DNA of 64,000 nt, taken from Aradus depressus. Lineage: Eukaryota; Arthropoda; Insecta; Hemiptera; Aradidae. Location: positions 47,261,213 through 47,325,212 of the forward strand of contig OY759215.1 in NCBI GenBank assembly GCA_963662175.1, in the 5' to 3' direction. Under the pieces are notes generated by a model that saw only the letters and a list, made by a program, of their open reading frames with translations, was not told the DNA's origin and ran no database searches. This document shows positions 10,711 through 20,919 of the stretch, in pieces; positions within the stretch are counted from its first letter, which is position 1; each line of letters starts with the position of its first letter. The translations under genes and the position numbers were made by a program.

Positions 10711-11022
10711 ACATCTCTCAGACATTCGTTACAAGAGGAGGTATATACGATACAACTACCCTAACTGTCCATTTCTTAAAAACTCTTAACAGTTTGGGAA
10801 TGTTCGCCAAAGCAACTATTGGTCAAGAGCTTCGACTTTTTGCTTGAGTCTAATATATTATGAGTCTAATAATATTATGAATATTAGCAAAATCAGATAT
10901 TATGTTATGGCTATACGATCCTAATAGCATATGTGTGGGAAGGTGTTATATAAATTTATGAAGCTTTGTTTTAGTGAAAAATTATATATTGATGATCAGT
11001 AATTCCATTAAGTCACAGATTA

Positions 11023-11301
11023 TGAGGGTGCCGGGGCCTCAGAGATAGCGTGCTCGCCTACTGAACTCAAGATCGCGGGTTCGAAAACCGGGCGAGGTCC
11101 TTAGGTTTTTTTATCTGGGACCAACCTTCAACATTCAGGGATGGTCTCGAGCATATGCGATGGCTTCTAACTTAGATTCGTAAAGTTTAAGACTCCCATA
11201 GAAGATTCGAGCTCACGTCCATCAGATCGACGAATAAGCGCTCTGATAGTAGGCGATATGACCTCATAGTTAAACCCCGGGCATGAGTCACAATAACTAA
11301 A
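11023..11301 (+). mobile_element. SINE, older copy with 10-bp TSD
   Basis: Flanked by tcacagatta at 11013-11022 and 11302-11311. The tRNA-like head is mutated in the A box, the B box is 'gggttcgaaaacc', and the body has internal deletions. The tail is 'cacaataactaa' rather than AACCT repeats, which marks a different subfamily or an eroded tail. Confidence 0.85.
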
Positions 11302-11599
11302 TCACAGATTAGGTTGCAGTATCCTGTCGTGTCCTTAACATAATCTGAATGCCATGTGTGTTCAGTTGACTTTTGGTAGCTCATGGATTTTTTTGGAAAT
11401 CATAATCCAATTCTATAAGCCTATGAAAGATATCTCCAGGAGAGAGATATCGAAATAGATGAGAGCATTAAAATGAATTCCTCTTCTTTTGCGTCCTTGA
11501 CCGATATCTTAGAGAATTCGTCGTAAACACTTTCACTAGCCTATCTTTTCAGAACCAATCCATGGGCCTTGCGCCAGCGACCCCGAATCCATCTTGGTT

Positions 11600-11850
11600 A
11601 CTAGCATTACGAAAATCCGAGATCGATTTTTCAAACGAAATTTTACATTCGAAGGTTCCCTTGATATCTTTTGAACATTTTAGAAATGATGTTTACCTGT
11701 GAGTTTTGGGATATGATTAGAAATTTATGAGCGCTCTAGAACGATTGTAGCGATGAATATGAAATTTGAGTTGACGATGTCTCATGCGCTAACTTAGATC
11801 TCTTCGATCCCCGTACTTTGGGGCCCAAGTACATTTAACAAGATACATAT
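11600..11850 (+). repeat. RepB 5'-part fragment
   Basis: Contains 'aatccgagatcgat', 'ttttgaacattttagaaatga', 'gagcgctctagaacgattgtagc' and 'aagtacatttaacaagat'. These lie in the order seen in the long RepB copy at 51.3 kb. Confidence 0.7.
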
Positions 11851-11920
11851 AGTCTTTGAGATGAACAATTAAAAATAAGATATAATCGGTGCACTTTTTG
11901 CACTTTGCACTTGTTTAGGA

Positions 11921-12313
11921 TTAGCGTTGTGTAAAATTAGAAATTAGTGTAGCGTTATAACGCGTTTAGATAGGACTTTGATTCGGGTGTCATTGTAAAG
12001 AGCTTGAAGAGCACTACTAGGAGTCAAAGTGTAATAATAAAAATATTCGCCGCAATATATGTAAAAATCGGTAGTAAATTGAAAATTGCAAAAAAATTAA
12101 AGATGTCTCATATGAATCGTAAATATGCGCGAAATTATAGAAAACGCAAATCAGAGGAAAGCTCGCATCAAAAGGAATTTAAAAACCTAAAAAGTCTAGT
12201 GCCGAGCAAATGCAAGAGCTACGGCAGCATCGAAAAGAAAATGAAAATGATTTTATCCCGACGTTTTCACGGAAAATCTAAGGCGAGGACCTTCACTACG
12301 CCTTAATGTTTTT
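11921..12313 (+). mobile_element. Short element with Arg/Lys-rich ORF remnant, copy 1
   Basis: About 80-90% alike to the reverse strand at 18.95-19.31 kb by eye. The shared part begins 'ttagcgttgtgtaaaattag' and ends 'cactacgccttaatg' plus T-run. The open frame at 12004-12306 encodes a very basic N-terminal half (residues about 34-50 include NRKYARNYRKRKSEESS). After a shift near residue 62 the other frame reads as a charged S-A-E-Q-M-Q-E-L-R-Q-H-R stretch. Such R/K/E-rich N-termini are common in Helitron- and other transposon-encoded proteins, but the class is not settled. Confidence 0.5.
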
Positions 12314-12989
12314 TTTTCTAAGTTTTGAGGATAGTACTATCAGGATATCAACCTTATCGCGGACTAGATTTTTCGATCCTATTACCATCCTCTAGGGGAG
12401 AGAGTTTATTTCATCGATAAAACTTCTTCTGGGGAACGGTGAATATTACATAAAGCCAAAAAGAAAGAAAAGAAAAAAACATGGTAGTAAAAAGGGAAGA
12501 GTTCTAAAGCCTATTATTAAATGTAATCAATATTGATACATGTTATTGTGGACATTAAATACAATGGAATAATGTACCTCACAGATGTACATAAATATGT
12601 TATTTTCATGCCGAGTGTCCTGGGGTTAGCTTCAGCTGGTTTCAAGATATTAGGGGACAAACGTCATAAATGCCTATTTAGATGATGTGTTTTCCAGCCT
12701 CCTCTCTTGTTAATTCTGCTATTAGGCCTGGACGTTAGGTGGTATTTCCGGGACATCGGTTTCCTTTAGGTCAATATCACTGTGGCCTCCAGGTGGATTC
12801 CAGATGTCAAGGATAGCTACACCAAACCGGCAGTACAACAGTCATCTTTTGTAATCGGATTTCGTTATTGCAACAATGAAGCATAAAGTTGTTACATTTT
12901 AGATGCACTCAACATCCTTATGTCGCCTAGCTGATTTTGTATACAGAAAAAATTTCCATGTGTCGCCATCTTCTTCAAATGTATATTTA
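12314..12989. other. Unassigned stretch
   Basis: AT-rich, with short A-runs and no repeat or gene that I recognise. Confidence 0.45.
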
Positions 12990-13092
12990 TTACTTTTTCC
13001 AGCTATGCGAAATATAGGGGTAGTTATGAATTTCGACAAAAATTCTATGTTTTGTTTTCAACGGAATTTCATGTATCAAGGACCCTCTGAAC
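12990..13092 (+). repeat. RepA 5'-end fragment
   Basis: Has 'agctatgcgaaatatagggg' and 'caacggaatttcatgt', the first 100 bases of RepA. It is directly followed by a SINE head. Confidence 0.65.
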
Positions 13093-13097
13093 ATTTT

Positions 13098-13222
13098 GTA
13101 GCTCGGAGGTAGCCTGATTGTTTACTGAGCTCGGCTCCGAAACCCTGCTGAAGCCTTAACATATTTATCTATACGATGAAAAAACCCTGAGCACGCTGTC
13201 CTTCGGATGAGACGTTAGAGTC
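13098..13222 (+). repeat. SINE tRNA-like half, 3'-truncated
   Basis: Carries degraded A- and B-box regions ('ggtagcctgattgt', 'ggctccgaaaccc') and stops in 'ccttcggatgagacgtta'. Confidence 0.6.
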
Positions 13223-13324
13223 CAGGAAAAGTGTGGATTATTTATTAATTTACTCAGACTCCAGAAGTAGAAAGGTTGTGACAATATTTTTACAAAAGTA
13301 TGTATAATAAATAATATTCTACCC

Positions 13325-13578
13325 GGTCGAGGCCCTTAGTTTATTTTATCTGGGAGGTAAAATAAACTTAAACACGCCGTCCTTCGGATGGGACGTTAAG
13401 CGATGGTCCCGAGCCTGCACGATGTCAGGTACTCGTTAAAGACCCCTGGCCTAGGTGAATAAAAATTTAGGGTAGGCAAAATTTAGGACTCCCACAGTAG
13501 AGTTGGGCTCATGTCCACCAGAGTGACGAAAGAGCGCTCTGGTAGTAGGCGATATAACTAATAGTCCTAATAACTAAC
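13325..13578 (+). mobile_element. SINE, 5'-truncated at insertion, 13-bp TSD
   Basis: Flanked by taatattctaccc at 13312-13324 and 13579-13591. The element starts just after the B box, so the pol III promoter was never copied. Such 5' truncation is expected of target-primed reverse transcription. The 3' end is 'aataactaac'. Confidence 0.9.
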
Positions 13579-13634
13579 TAATATTCTACCCTGTTGTTGT
13601 TCTTGGATATATTATATCCTTTTGTTTTTCTCTT

Positions 13635-13669
13635 TACTAATTGTGATTTTTTTTTTGTTTCAGGTAAGT
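13635..13669 (+). promoter_or_regulatory. Candidate recursive (ratchet) splice site
   Basis: A branch-point-like 'actaat' (13636-13641) is followed by T-rich sequence and CAG (13661-13663). GTAAGT follows immediately at 13664-13669. A 3' splice site fused directly to a consensus 5' splice site is the signature of a recursive splice site (zero-length exon), described in long introns of insects and vertebrates. It lies outside the SINE and RepB. Function is inferred from sequence alone. Confidence 0.6.
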
Positions 13670-13744
13670 CAGAGTTTTGGAGGTCAATTTACAGGTATAT
13701 AATATTTTATGAGATCATGTTGTGAAAACTTGAAGTAAATAAAA

Positions 13745-14060
13745 GACTTTAGTTATAAGAATGTACCTCGTGCAAAACTCCGAGATCGAGTTATCAACGG
13801 ACATTTTCGCGATGATTTATATCTGTGTACGAGTATGTGATTTGAACTTAGTGAGTGCTCTAACTAAGCAAACATTATAGCAATAGCTTTGAAATTTGGT
13901 ATGAAGACGTAACATGTACAAACTTTGATTAGATTTTGGCCGAAATCGGACGAGAAGTGAGACCGGTTTACTTCAAGGGCTAAGTACATTTTTTCAGATA
14001 CCGCTTATATTTATTACATATCCAAAATTCTTTATAAAGATAAACTTTTATTGCAGTAAA
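13745..14060 (+). repeat. RepB 5'-half copy
   Basis: Runs from 'ataagaatgtacctcgtgc' through 'gagatcgagttatcaacgg', 'gattagattttggccgaaat' and 'ctaagtacattttttcagat'. A T-run follows at 14.10 kb. Confidence 0.7.
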
Positions 14061-14090
14061 GATTACAACCTTTATGGCAATGAGTGCGTT

Positions 14091-14123
<33 letters not shown>

Positions 14124-14659
14124 AAATAAATATTCTTATAGGTAAGTATATTAAATTTAAAAATATATATCTATATTAAGAATTGTATAAATTAAGCAAC
14201 TAAATAAAAAGATACCAATAATATATAAATAGTAAAAATGGACATGCTCTTTAAAATATGAATAATGCAAGCAACCAGGGTAAAAGAAACAGTTCAAAAA
14301 TTATATAAAACAAGATATGTCATGAACATGAATAAATAAATTTAAAAAAATATATATGTATATATCCATCTTAAATGCAACAAATTAAATTATATTATTC
14401 TTTATTTTCAATCTATCAGTAAAAAATAAAAATAAATTGTTAATTTTTCTAACATCTTGATCATTTAAAAAATGCACAATTGGTTCTGAGTCGTATTCTG
14501 GTCTATTGGTGAGATAATTGTGGAGAAATGCTTGCCTGGGGATACACAAAGAGGGACAATAGAACAAAAAGGGTCGTCCTTTTCATCTAAGGTACAGAGC
14601 CTGCAGACACTTTCAGAACAAAACTCATATCTAAACCCTCCAAATAATATCCTAAAATT

Positions 14660-15160
14660 TCTATTGTTTCAAATAAAAGTTGTAGAGAAAAGTGAAGAGA
14701 ATACATGTAATGCCGAAAACCGTAGTTTGATTGACATTTCCTAACCCATTTTTCTAAACTTCATTGATATAAGCGAAAACGGTTAATCCTACAGAAAATG
14801 TAGCCAGCACCAAAAATGTTCCTTATTAAATTTCCAACCATTATTATTCCTTAGATTTGAGATAATCAATAACACCAAAGATATAGCGCCACAAATTAAG
14901 TACAGGACATTCTTATACAAAAAATTGTTGTAGAGATCACTCTACCTCCTTCTAAAATTAATTTTATACCGGTGTTTCTGAATATAAGAATGTCACTCTC
15001 AGAACTACGCTGTACAATGAAGAAAGCCGCAGACGCCAACACATTACTTTCACAAAGCCAGTACTGTCAGACAGAATGAAATGAAATTTAGAGGGGGCGG
15101 AGAGGGAGAGTGGAGAGTGATCAGTACAAAAGAAAGTCTTGTTATGGCAACATTTAATGA
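14660..15160 (+). repeat. RepB 3'-half copy with terminal inverted segment
   Basis: Starts at 'caaataaaagttgtagagaa' and includes 'gcgaaaacggttaatcct'. Two oppositely oriented 'gatcactct' / 'agagtgatca' segments near 14.93 and 15.12 kb make a foldback at the RepB 3' end. The open frame on the minus strand through it is a by-product. Confidence 0.7.
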
Positions 15161-15439
15161 ATTGTAATACATTCCTATACACAATATAATTACCTAGTTA
15201 AAGTAGTTTAAACAGGACGGCGGTTTAACCGAAAGTCAATTATCCGGCCTATCCTCGGCCCCGATCAATTCGGTCAAGCAGAAGTCTATGAGGAAAAAAC
15301 GGAACAAAACAGAGAAAAATGAAACAGGTAACAATATGGAAGTAAATAGGTATTTACATATGTGATAGTAAGATGTTGTGGGACGAGATTTCTAATAGAA
15401 ATAAAAGACGTTGTCTTCCCACTGTTTTATTTTATACCA

Positions 15440-15593
15440 GAACCGGTTTTCGACGCAACAGCGTCATCATCAGTGGTTCATCCACCCACACAGCACAGCG
15501 GTTGGAAGATAACAGGCCAGTTATCTTCCAACCGCTGTGCTGTGTGGGTGGATGAACCACTGATGATGACGCTGTTGCGTCGAAAACCGGTTC
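15440..15593. mobile_element. 74-bp perfect palindromic foldback
   Basis: Arms 15440-15513 and 15520-15593 are exact reverse complements around a 6-bp centre. Each arm carries CTGATGA, a hairpin (GACGC with GCGTC) and GAAAA: minus 15448-15473, plus 15560-15585. The architecture matches the foldbacks at 8.3, 42.7 and 50.6 kb but the sequence differs. Two overlapping + frames (15362-15613, 15373-15555) simply read through the palindrome. Confidence 0.9.
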
Positions 15594-16113
15594 AGTTATT
15601 TACAGTTCCGTAACAGATAACATCTTGATTAGGTTTTATCTCTTTTACTTCCCCCATTATACGAAGTATAGGGAAAGTTATGTAATCGATCAGATATTCA
15701 ATGCTGAAATTCGATACGGAATTTCATGTATTCCGACCTCCTGATTCCATACAAGATAACTCCTGAATTTTTTTTATCAACTCGAAATTGCATATGTGTA
15801 TCCAGAACACTCTAAGGACGACACCTAATTAATTAGCCAAATCAGTCAAAGCGAAAGGGGGGATAAGTGAAGGGCTCAACTCAAAATACCAATAACTGCT
15901 GTTGTAATGAATGTTCATGTGTCACTCGAAATTTTATATGTAAATTAAAAGCCTTATAAAGAAGTCTATATCTAACAATTTTCAGCGGAATCAGAAGAAA
16001 GGAAGGGGGGATTAGAGGGAGGGCTTAAACCGAAAATTTCAACAACTGGCGATGTAATGAATGTATCGACATGAAACTTTATATTTAAATTCAAAATTCC
16101 ATAAGAATGACAC

Positions 16114-16752
16114 ATGAAACTATCGTTCGGACCCTTCGCATTCGAACAGGTGACTGAGTTCACTTACCTGGGTATCACAGATAACATGTGACAATAAGAC
16201 TTCTGTGGAAACTAAGAAACGGATCACGGCCGCCAATCGCTGCTATTTCGGGCTACGGAAACAACTGGCGAGCAACCTTGTGTCTCGGCTCACAAAGACG
16301 GTCCTGTACAAAACGCTAATACGCCCTGTACTCACCTATGGCTCGGAAACATGGACCACAACTAAAGAGGACCGGGACCTCCAGATATTTGAAAGAAAAG
16401 TCCTCCGCCTCGTTTGCGACGGAGGAGAATGGAGACGCAGAAGCAATCAAGAGGTGTACGAGCTGTACAACGAGCATTGCTACCGTGTTAAAACTGGATA
16501 GACTTAGATGGGCCGGCCATGTCGCCAGAATGCATGAGGATATGATGCCGAAGAAACTTTTATCTGAGCCCTGATATGGACGTCGGAGAGTGGCAAGACC
16601 GAGACTGCGGTGGTCTGACTGCGTGGCAAAAGACGCCAGGAGCATCGGGATCCGTAACTGGATGACAGCAGCACAAAACAGGGACTCATGGCGATTGATG
16701 TTGGAGGAAGCCAAGACTCGTCAGAGGGTTGTAGAGCTACACTAAGTAAGTA
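16114..16752 (+). mobile_element. 5'-truncated RTE-like LINE with 13-bp TSD
   Basis: A 639-bp LINE 3' end flanked by ataagaatgacac (16101-16113 and 16753-16765). The translation holds the end of the reverse transcriptase and the conserved tail: F-T-Y-L-G-I, then ETKKRITAANRCYFGLRKQL, TVLYKTLIRPVLTYGSETW, an FERKVLR block, LRWAGHVARMHED and a final W-R-L-M-L-E-E-A-K. Frameshifts near 16.19 and 16.48 kb and an in-frame TGA at about 16572 disable it. It ends in (TAAG)n, a simple-repeat tail as in RTE-type elements. The clade is judged from motif wording only. Confidence 0.85.
16205..16501 (+). pseudogene. LINE reverse transcriptase C-terminal fragment (frame 1)
   Basis: 98 codons open from residue METKKRITAANR onward. 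They carry the LYKTLIRPVLTYGSETW segment, which follows the catalytic palm in RTE-like proteins. The YADD-type active site lies upstream and is missing. The last 10 residues are out of frame: the true continuation (KLDRLRWAGHVARM) is in the frame open at 16338-16574. Confidence 0.8.
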
Positions 16753-16915
16753 ATAAGAATGACACTTATAATTTTTTCGCGAAATCAGTCGAAGGGAAGG
16801 GGTGCTCGACTTAAATACCCTAATAACGGCCGATGTATTGAATTTATCGACACAAAGCGAAAACGTAATTAATTAATTCGTTTTGTGGAAGTACATAGCC
16901 GGTGAATCACCGACA

Positions 16916-17467
16916 ACTTTTATATATTACCTACAATTAATTGGGTTATTTACTCATTAGTTCAATAATTTACTTTGCGATAGGAATCGGTACATGCTCC
17001 AGAAATGTCTTGTTTCGTCAGTCTTACGATACGTTACTTCATATTTAATTAATCTCCAATTATTTTTATTCCGCATCCCCAGAGACCCTTCACCATTTAC
17101 CACATTATTTATGCTTCTGTAGTTTCCAAAATCTGCAAGAAAACATGCTGTAATTTTCTTACACTTACATTTTCTAATACCTCCGTTGCTCTATCTTTGA
17201 AAAAAAAAAAAAAAAAAAAACGTGAGTGAATGGGTGACCGATTACAAATATTCCCAGGCCAATTTTTTAGGGGTAGAAACTCCGTATTGATACAGTTGTT
17301 TTATGGGTCACAGATAGTAGGGTACATTAGACGTTGAATTCAATAATGAAACGTACAGTTAGAGTATTGACATGACAGCTCCTTTAGATTGAATGTATTG
17401 GCGGAATGTTGTTTAGGAGAATGTGTATTCAGAAGTGTATAAGAAGAGTGATATACAAACTTGCAGT
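16916..17467. other. Unassigned stretch with poly-A run
   Basis: Contains an A20-like run at about 17.20 kb and no recognisable gene or repeat. Confidence 0.4.
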
Positions 17468-17800
17468 GAGGGCGCCGATAGCTCATTAGTATGCGTGCTT
17501 GCCTTCTGAGCTCAAGAACGTGGGTTCAAAACCTGACCGAGGCCCTTAGTTTATTTTATCTGGGAGGTAAAATAAACTTGAGCACGCCGACCTTCGGATG
17601 GGACGTTAAGCGATGGTCCCGAGCCTGTACGATGTCAGGTACTCGTTAAAGACCCCCCCTGCCCTAGGTGAATAAAAATTTAGGGTAGGCAAAATTTAGG
17701 ATTTCCACAGTAGAGTCGGGCTCATGTCCACCAGAGTGACGAAAGAGCGCTCTGGTAGTAGGCGATATGACCTCGTAGTTAACCAAAACCTAACCTAACC
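17468..17800 (+). mobile_element. SINE, near full-length
   Basis: Starts 'gagggcgccgatagctca', has B box 'gggttcaaaacct' and ends 'aaaacctaacctaacc'. Flanks 'caaacttgcagtga' and 'caaactggtagtga' look like a TSD with two mismatches. Confidence 0.93.
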
Positions 17801-17809
17801 AAACTGGTA

Positions 17810-18390
17810 GTGAATCACCGGCAATGTACTTCCCCATAATCAAGTTGTTGCTTCCCCTACAAAATCAGTCTACCGATTGGGCTGAAAATCATTAGTTGAC
17901 TTAGACAGGAGCTTCTGAATCATCAAATGTTGTTTCGATAAATTTCTTACATCGGAAGTTATTAGGGTTTTTATGCCTCCCTCCTCTGATCCCTTTCTCT
18001 TCTGCTGATTTCGCGGATAATTATTAGGTGCTAAGCTTTGAATTTAAAAATTATATTTCATTTCGGAACATTCATTACAACGGCAGTTAAAATTTATTAA
18101 AATGTTCCTCCCTAATCCCCCATTCCCTTTGGCCGATTTGGCTGAAAATAAATAGGCGTCGTCTTTATGAGGTTCTGAATACACATACAAATTTTCCTGT
18201 TGATACATTTTTCAATCGGGAGTTATCGTGTTCACAGATAGACGCAAACACCTTCACACACAGACAGACAGACAAAAATATTTGGAATCAGGGTGTCAGA
18301 TAATATGAAATTCCATTGAAAACTCGAATTTGAATTTCTGACTGATTACATAACTTCCCCTATACTTCCTACATCTGGGGAAGTAAAATC
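17810..18390 (-). repeat. RepA near full-length copy
   Basis: On the minus strand it runs from 'tacttccccag' and a TAGGGGAAG hairpin to 'gccggtgattcac'. It directly adjoins the SINE at 17.47-17.80 kb, so the two insertions share a border. Confidence 0.8.
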
Positions 18391-18564
18391 AAAAAGTCTG
18401 ACTGTTTCCCTCCTCCTTAAAACACTCGTTGCCTCAAATTTTTGGGTTTAGCCCCTCTCCTCTGTTTGCGCATTCTGCTTTCTTCGTGAAATTCCATTGG
18501 AAATTGACAGATATTGTTCTTATTGGATCCTAGGGAAGAATGTTGCCGGTGTTTTTGGTTAATC

Positions 18565-18680
18565 TTTAGAGTTCGGAGGTCGGAAAACATGAAATTTCGC
18601 TGAAAACTCAACACCGAACAACAAAACAGATTAAATGACTTCCTCTATACTTCATTTTGCTGGGGAAGTAAAAATGAAAT
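18565..18680 (-). repeat. RepA 5'-end fragment
   Basis: Minus strand 'tacttccccagc' hairpin region plus 'tttcagcgaaatttcatg'. About 110 bases survive. Confidence 0.65.
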
Positions 18681-18837
18681 CCTGAATGCTCCCTTACAAC
18701 TCACCTGTTCTTGACCCTATTCCTTGCAGTCCGACACACTTCTTTTATTCTTGTCTGAACTTTCACTACTAACACACCAATTGACACTATTACACCACTA
18801 AATCCATACTGTGCCAGGAGGCTTCACTTTATTACCT

Positions 18838-18945
18838 CTCTAGCTAAACGAGGTAAACAAGTAGTTATGTAATCGCACATTATATTCCATCTTGAGCCTT
18901 CACAATTTCATGTTTTCCGACACCCTCATTGCAAAAATGAACAAA
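18838..18945 (+). repeat. RepA 5'-end fragment abutting basic-ORF element
   Basis: Has 'gtagttatgtaatcgcacat' and 'catgttttccgacaccctca' up to the A-run, where the element at 18950 begins. The A-run may have served as its target. Confidence 0.6.
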
Positions 18946-18949
18946 AAAA

Positions 18950-19306
18950 AAAACATTAAGGCGTAGTGAAGGTCCACGCCGTAGATTTTTCGTGAAAACG
19001 TCGGGATAAAACCAGTGCAATTTACTCGGCACTAGACTTTTTATGTTTTTTAAATTCCTTTTGATGTGAGCTTTCCGTTTACGTTTTCTATATTTCCGCG
19101 CATATTTACGATTCATATGAGACATCTTTAATTTTTTTGCAATTTTCAATTTAATACAGATTTTTACATATATTTCGGCAAATATTTTTATTGTTTCACT
19201 TTGAGTCCTAGTAGTGCTCTTCAAGCTCTTTACAATGAAACCGAATCAACGTCCTATCTAAACGCGTTATCACTCTACACTAATTTCTAATTTTACACAA
19301 CGCTAA
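18950..19306 (-). mobile_element. Short element with Arg/Lys-rich ORF remnant, copy 2
   Basis: Inverted sister of 11.92-12.31 kb. The minus-strand frame 18880-19224 encodes a basic N-terminal region containing SHMNRKYARKYRKRKRKAH. It lacks about 40 bp present in the first copy (the S-A-E-Q-M-Q-E-L-R-Q segment). Beyond the shared end 'ccttaatg' plus T-run the frame runs into RepA, so its C-terminus is spurious. Confidence 0.5.
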
Positions 19307-19599
19307 CTCGAACAATCATCCGCCGGCGCCCACACTAGCCCGATAACTTCACAGGCAAAACAAACACGTACAGACATGCTCTATCCATTGTGACCTCAAC
19401 CGTTGTTATCGCATTATTAGTCTCGTAGTTATTATCGATTGAAGTCTGACGGTATTTTGTAACACAAGATAGTTTGACCGGCTATTACTGTGCTTAACGA
19501 GCGAATAGACGTTTTCACGTCAAAAAAAAAAAGTAGTTTACCGTATGGCGTCTTTGCTTGTGTGCGGATGTCTTCAGAATTTTCTTTCATTAACGACAA
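19307..19599. other. Unassigned stretch
   Basis: Slightly GC-richer than its surroundings at 19.32-19.41 kb. The reading frame 19490-19912 enters RepA and is not credible. Confidence 0.4.
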
Positions 19600-19825
19600 C
19601 TTTTTGGACGTCATAAATATGAAACTTATTGATTTTCCGCCAAATCGGCCAAACTCAGAGAAGGGGGCTCAACTCAAGAACACTAATAAATGTCGATTTA
19701 AGGAACACATCGGTTCATTCTCTACTAAATCGATAAATAGGTATCAGAGGAAGATCGATAGCTTGGTTCATCAGTTTGCCCTGGGGAAGTACATTGTCGG
19801 TGATTCACGGACTACTTTTATCTGT
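19600..19825 (+). repeat. RepA 3'-half copy
   Basis: Carries 'attgattttccgccaaatcg', 'ctcaactcaagaacacta' and the terminal 'ggggaagtacattgtcgg-gattcac'. Confidence 0.75.
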
Positions 19826-19904
19826 GTACCTTATTATGATATCACAATATCACCCTATTGTGATACCTGCTACTTAACTACAATATCGAGAATATTCTTT
19901 CTTC

Positions 19905-20340
19905 AGCTGTAAGAATTAGGTACCTACCTATAAGGAAAGTTAGGTAATCGGCCAGAAATTTTATGTTAAATTTTAACAGAAATTTCACTTTATCCGACTA
20001 CCTAAATTCTAAATAAATCGGTGAAATATCGGCAATTTACTGCTTCCTACGAATTAATCAACTGTTTTGGTTGTCCCAATCGACCGTTTTTGCTAAAAAT
20101 TAGACTTATATATGGGGACTTCTGAATTCTCAAGCTAAATTTTATATTAGTACATTCATTTCAACTGGAGTTATTAAGATGAGTCTTCCTGATTTATGTT
20201 AAGCCCCTCCCCAATCCCTCATTTCCTCTGACTGAAAATCCATAGGTGTTGCTCTACGGCGTTCTGCATACACATATAAAAAAGTTTGTGTCGTTACATT
20301 CATTCTAGTCAAAACTCGAAGTTGAATTGAAATTTTACTT
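19905..20340. repeat. RepA head-to-head chimera
   Basis: A + strand 5' fragment (19905-20000: 'gtaatcggccagaaatt', 'aacagaaatttcac') is joined to a minus-strand copy (20001-20340) beginning at the degraded 'cggtgaaatatcgg' end. The inverted join has no TSD between the parts. Confidence 0.6.
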
Positions 20341-20814
20341 CGAGTTATCAAAAGTTGACTTATCGAGTTCCTAAATATTTTTTTCTAGTTTTTGCAAAAA
20401 TAAAAAAAAAACAGTTTATAATTTTGATATAGGTAATAGGTTATTATTAAGACTTAGTTAATAGGTTAATATTGAGATATATTATTTAATTATTTTTCTG
20501 ATTAAATTGTGATATAGTATGGTATTCCCCCCCCCCCCCCCCCCCCCCTCATGTTCTGTCCCCCTCCCTCACTCTTCCCCTCCGATTTGTAAACAAACAT
20601 TACATCACCTATCCACAAAAACTTTGAGTTATAGATTCTCCATATTTAGGAAATCCGACGTATACGACGAGTTTTAGTCCCTTCTCCAGTTGGTATTTTC
20701 ATTTCGAGTTATCAAGACTCAGTTTCGAATAAACGAGCTCAATTTAACTTATGAATGCAATTGGGAAATTAATTTTTTATCGGGTTTCGAGTTATCGAGT
20801 TTTAACTGTATTAT
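20341..20814. other. AT-rich stretch with C22 run
   Basis: An uninterrupted run of 22 C at 20527-20548, followed by C-rich sequence. The rest is AT-rich with 'cgagttatc' motifs similar to the inner repeats of the pogo-like MITEs. No border is visible. Confidence 0.5.
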
Positions 20815-20910
20815 GATAATCGTGTTTGGGATGAAGGGATCAGAAACATGAAACTCCGTTTAAAACCCTACATCGAATTTCTGACCGAATACATAACTTA
20901 GTACAATTGA
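20815..20910 (-). repeat. RepA 5'-end fragment
   Basis: Matches the 'aatttctgaccgaatacataac' end, read in reverse. Confidence 0.5.
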
Positions 20911-20919
20911 GGTAGTATT

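Larger units (their letters stand above)
15649..16915 (+). repeat. RepA full-length copy hosting a LINE
   Basis: Begins 'cttcccccattatacgaag', ends 'ccggtgaatcaccgac' and T-rich sequence. Subtracting the LINE and one TSD leaves about 615 bp, close to the copy at 0.56 kb, so this may be the natural RepA length. Confidence 0.8.

Noticed and set aside
14116..14147. T-run followed by TATAG|GTAAGT
   Set aside because: The 3' splice site is weak (TAG) and the T-run lies about 20 bp off with an A-rich gap. It follows a RepB copy closely. Kept only as a poor third ratchet candidate.
15362..15613. 83-codon frame with near-symmetric content
   Set aside because: Reads through the 74-bp palindrome; nothing protein-like outside it.
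16163..16172. ACTTACCTG, a minus-strand CAG|GTAAGT
   Set aside because: It is the T-Y-L codons of the LINE (F-T-Y-L-G) and has no pyrimidine tract on the minus strand, so it is not a ratchet site.
16316..16714. 132-codon minus frame
   Set aside because: Antisense shadow of the LINE.
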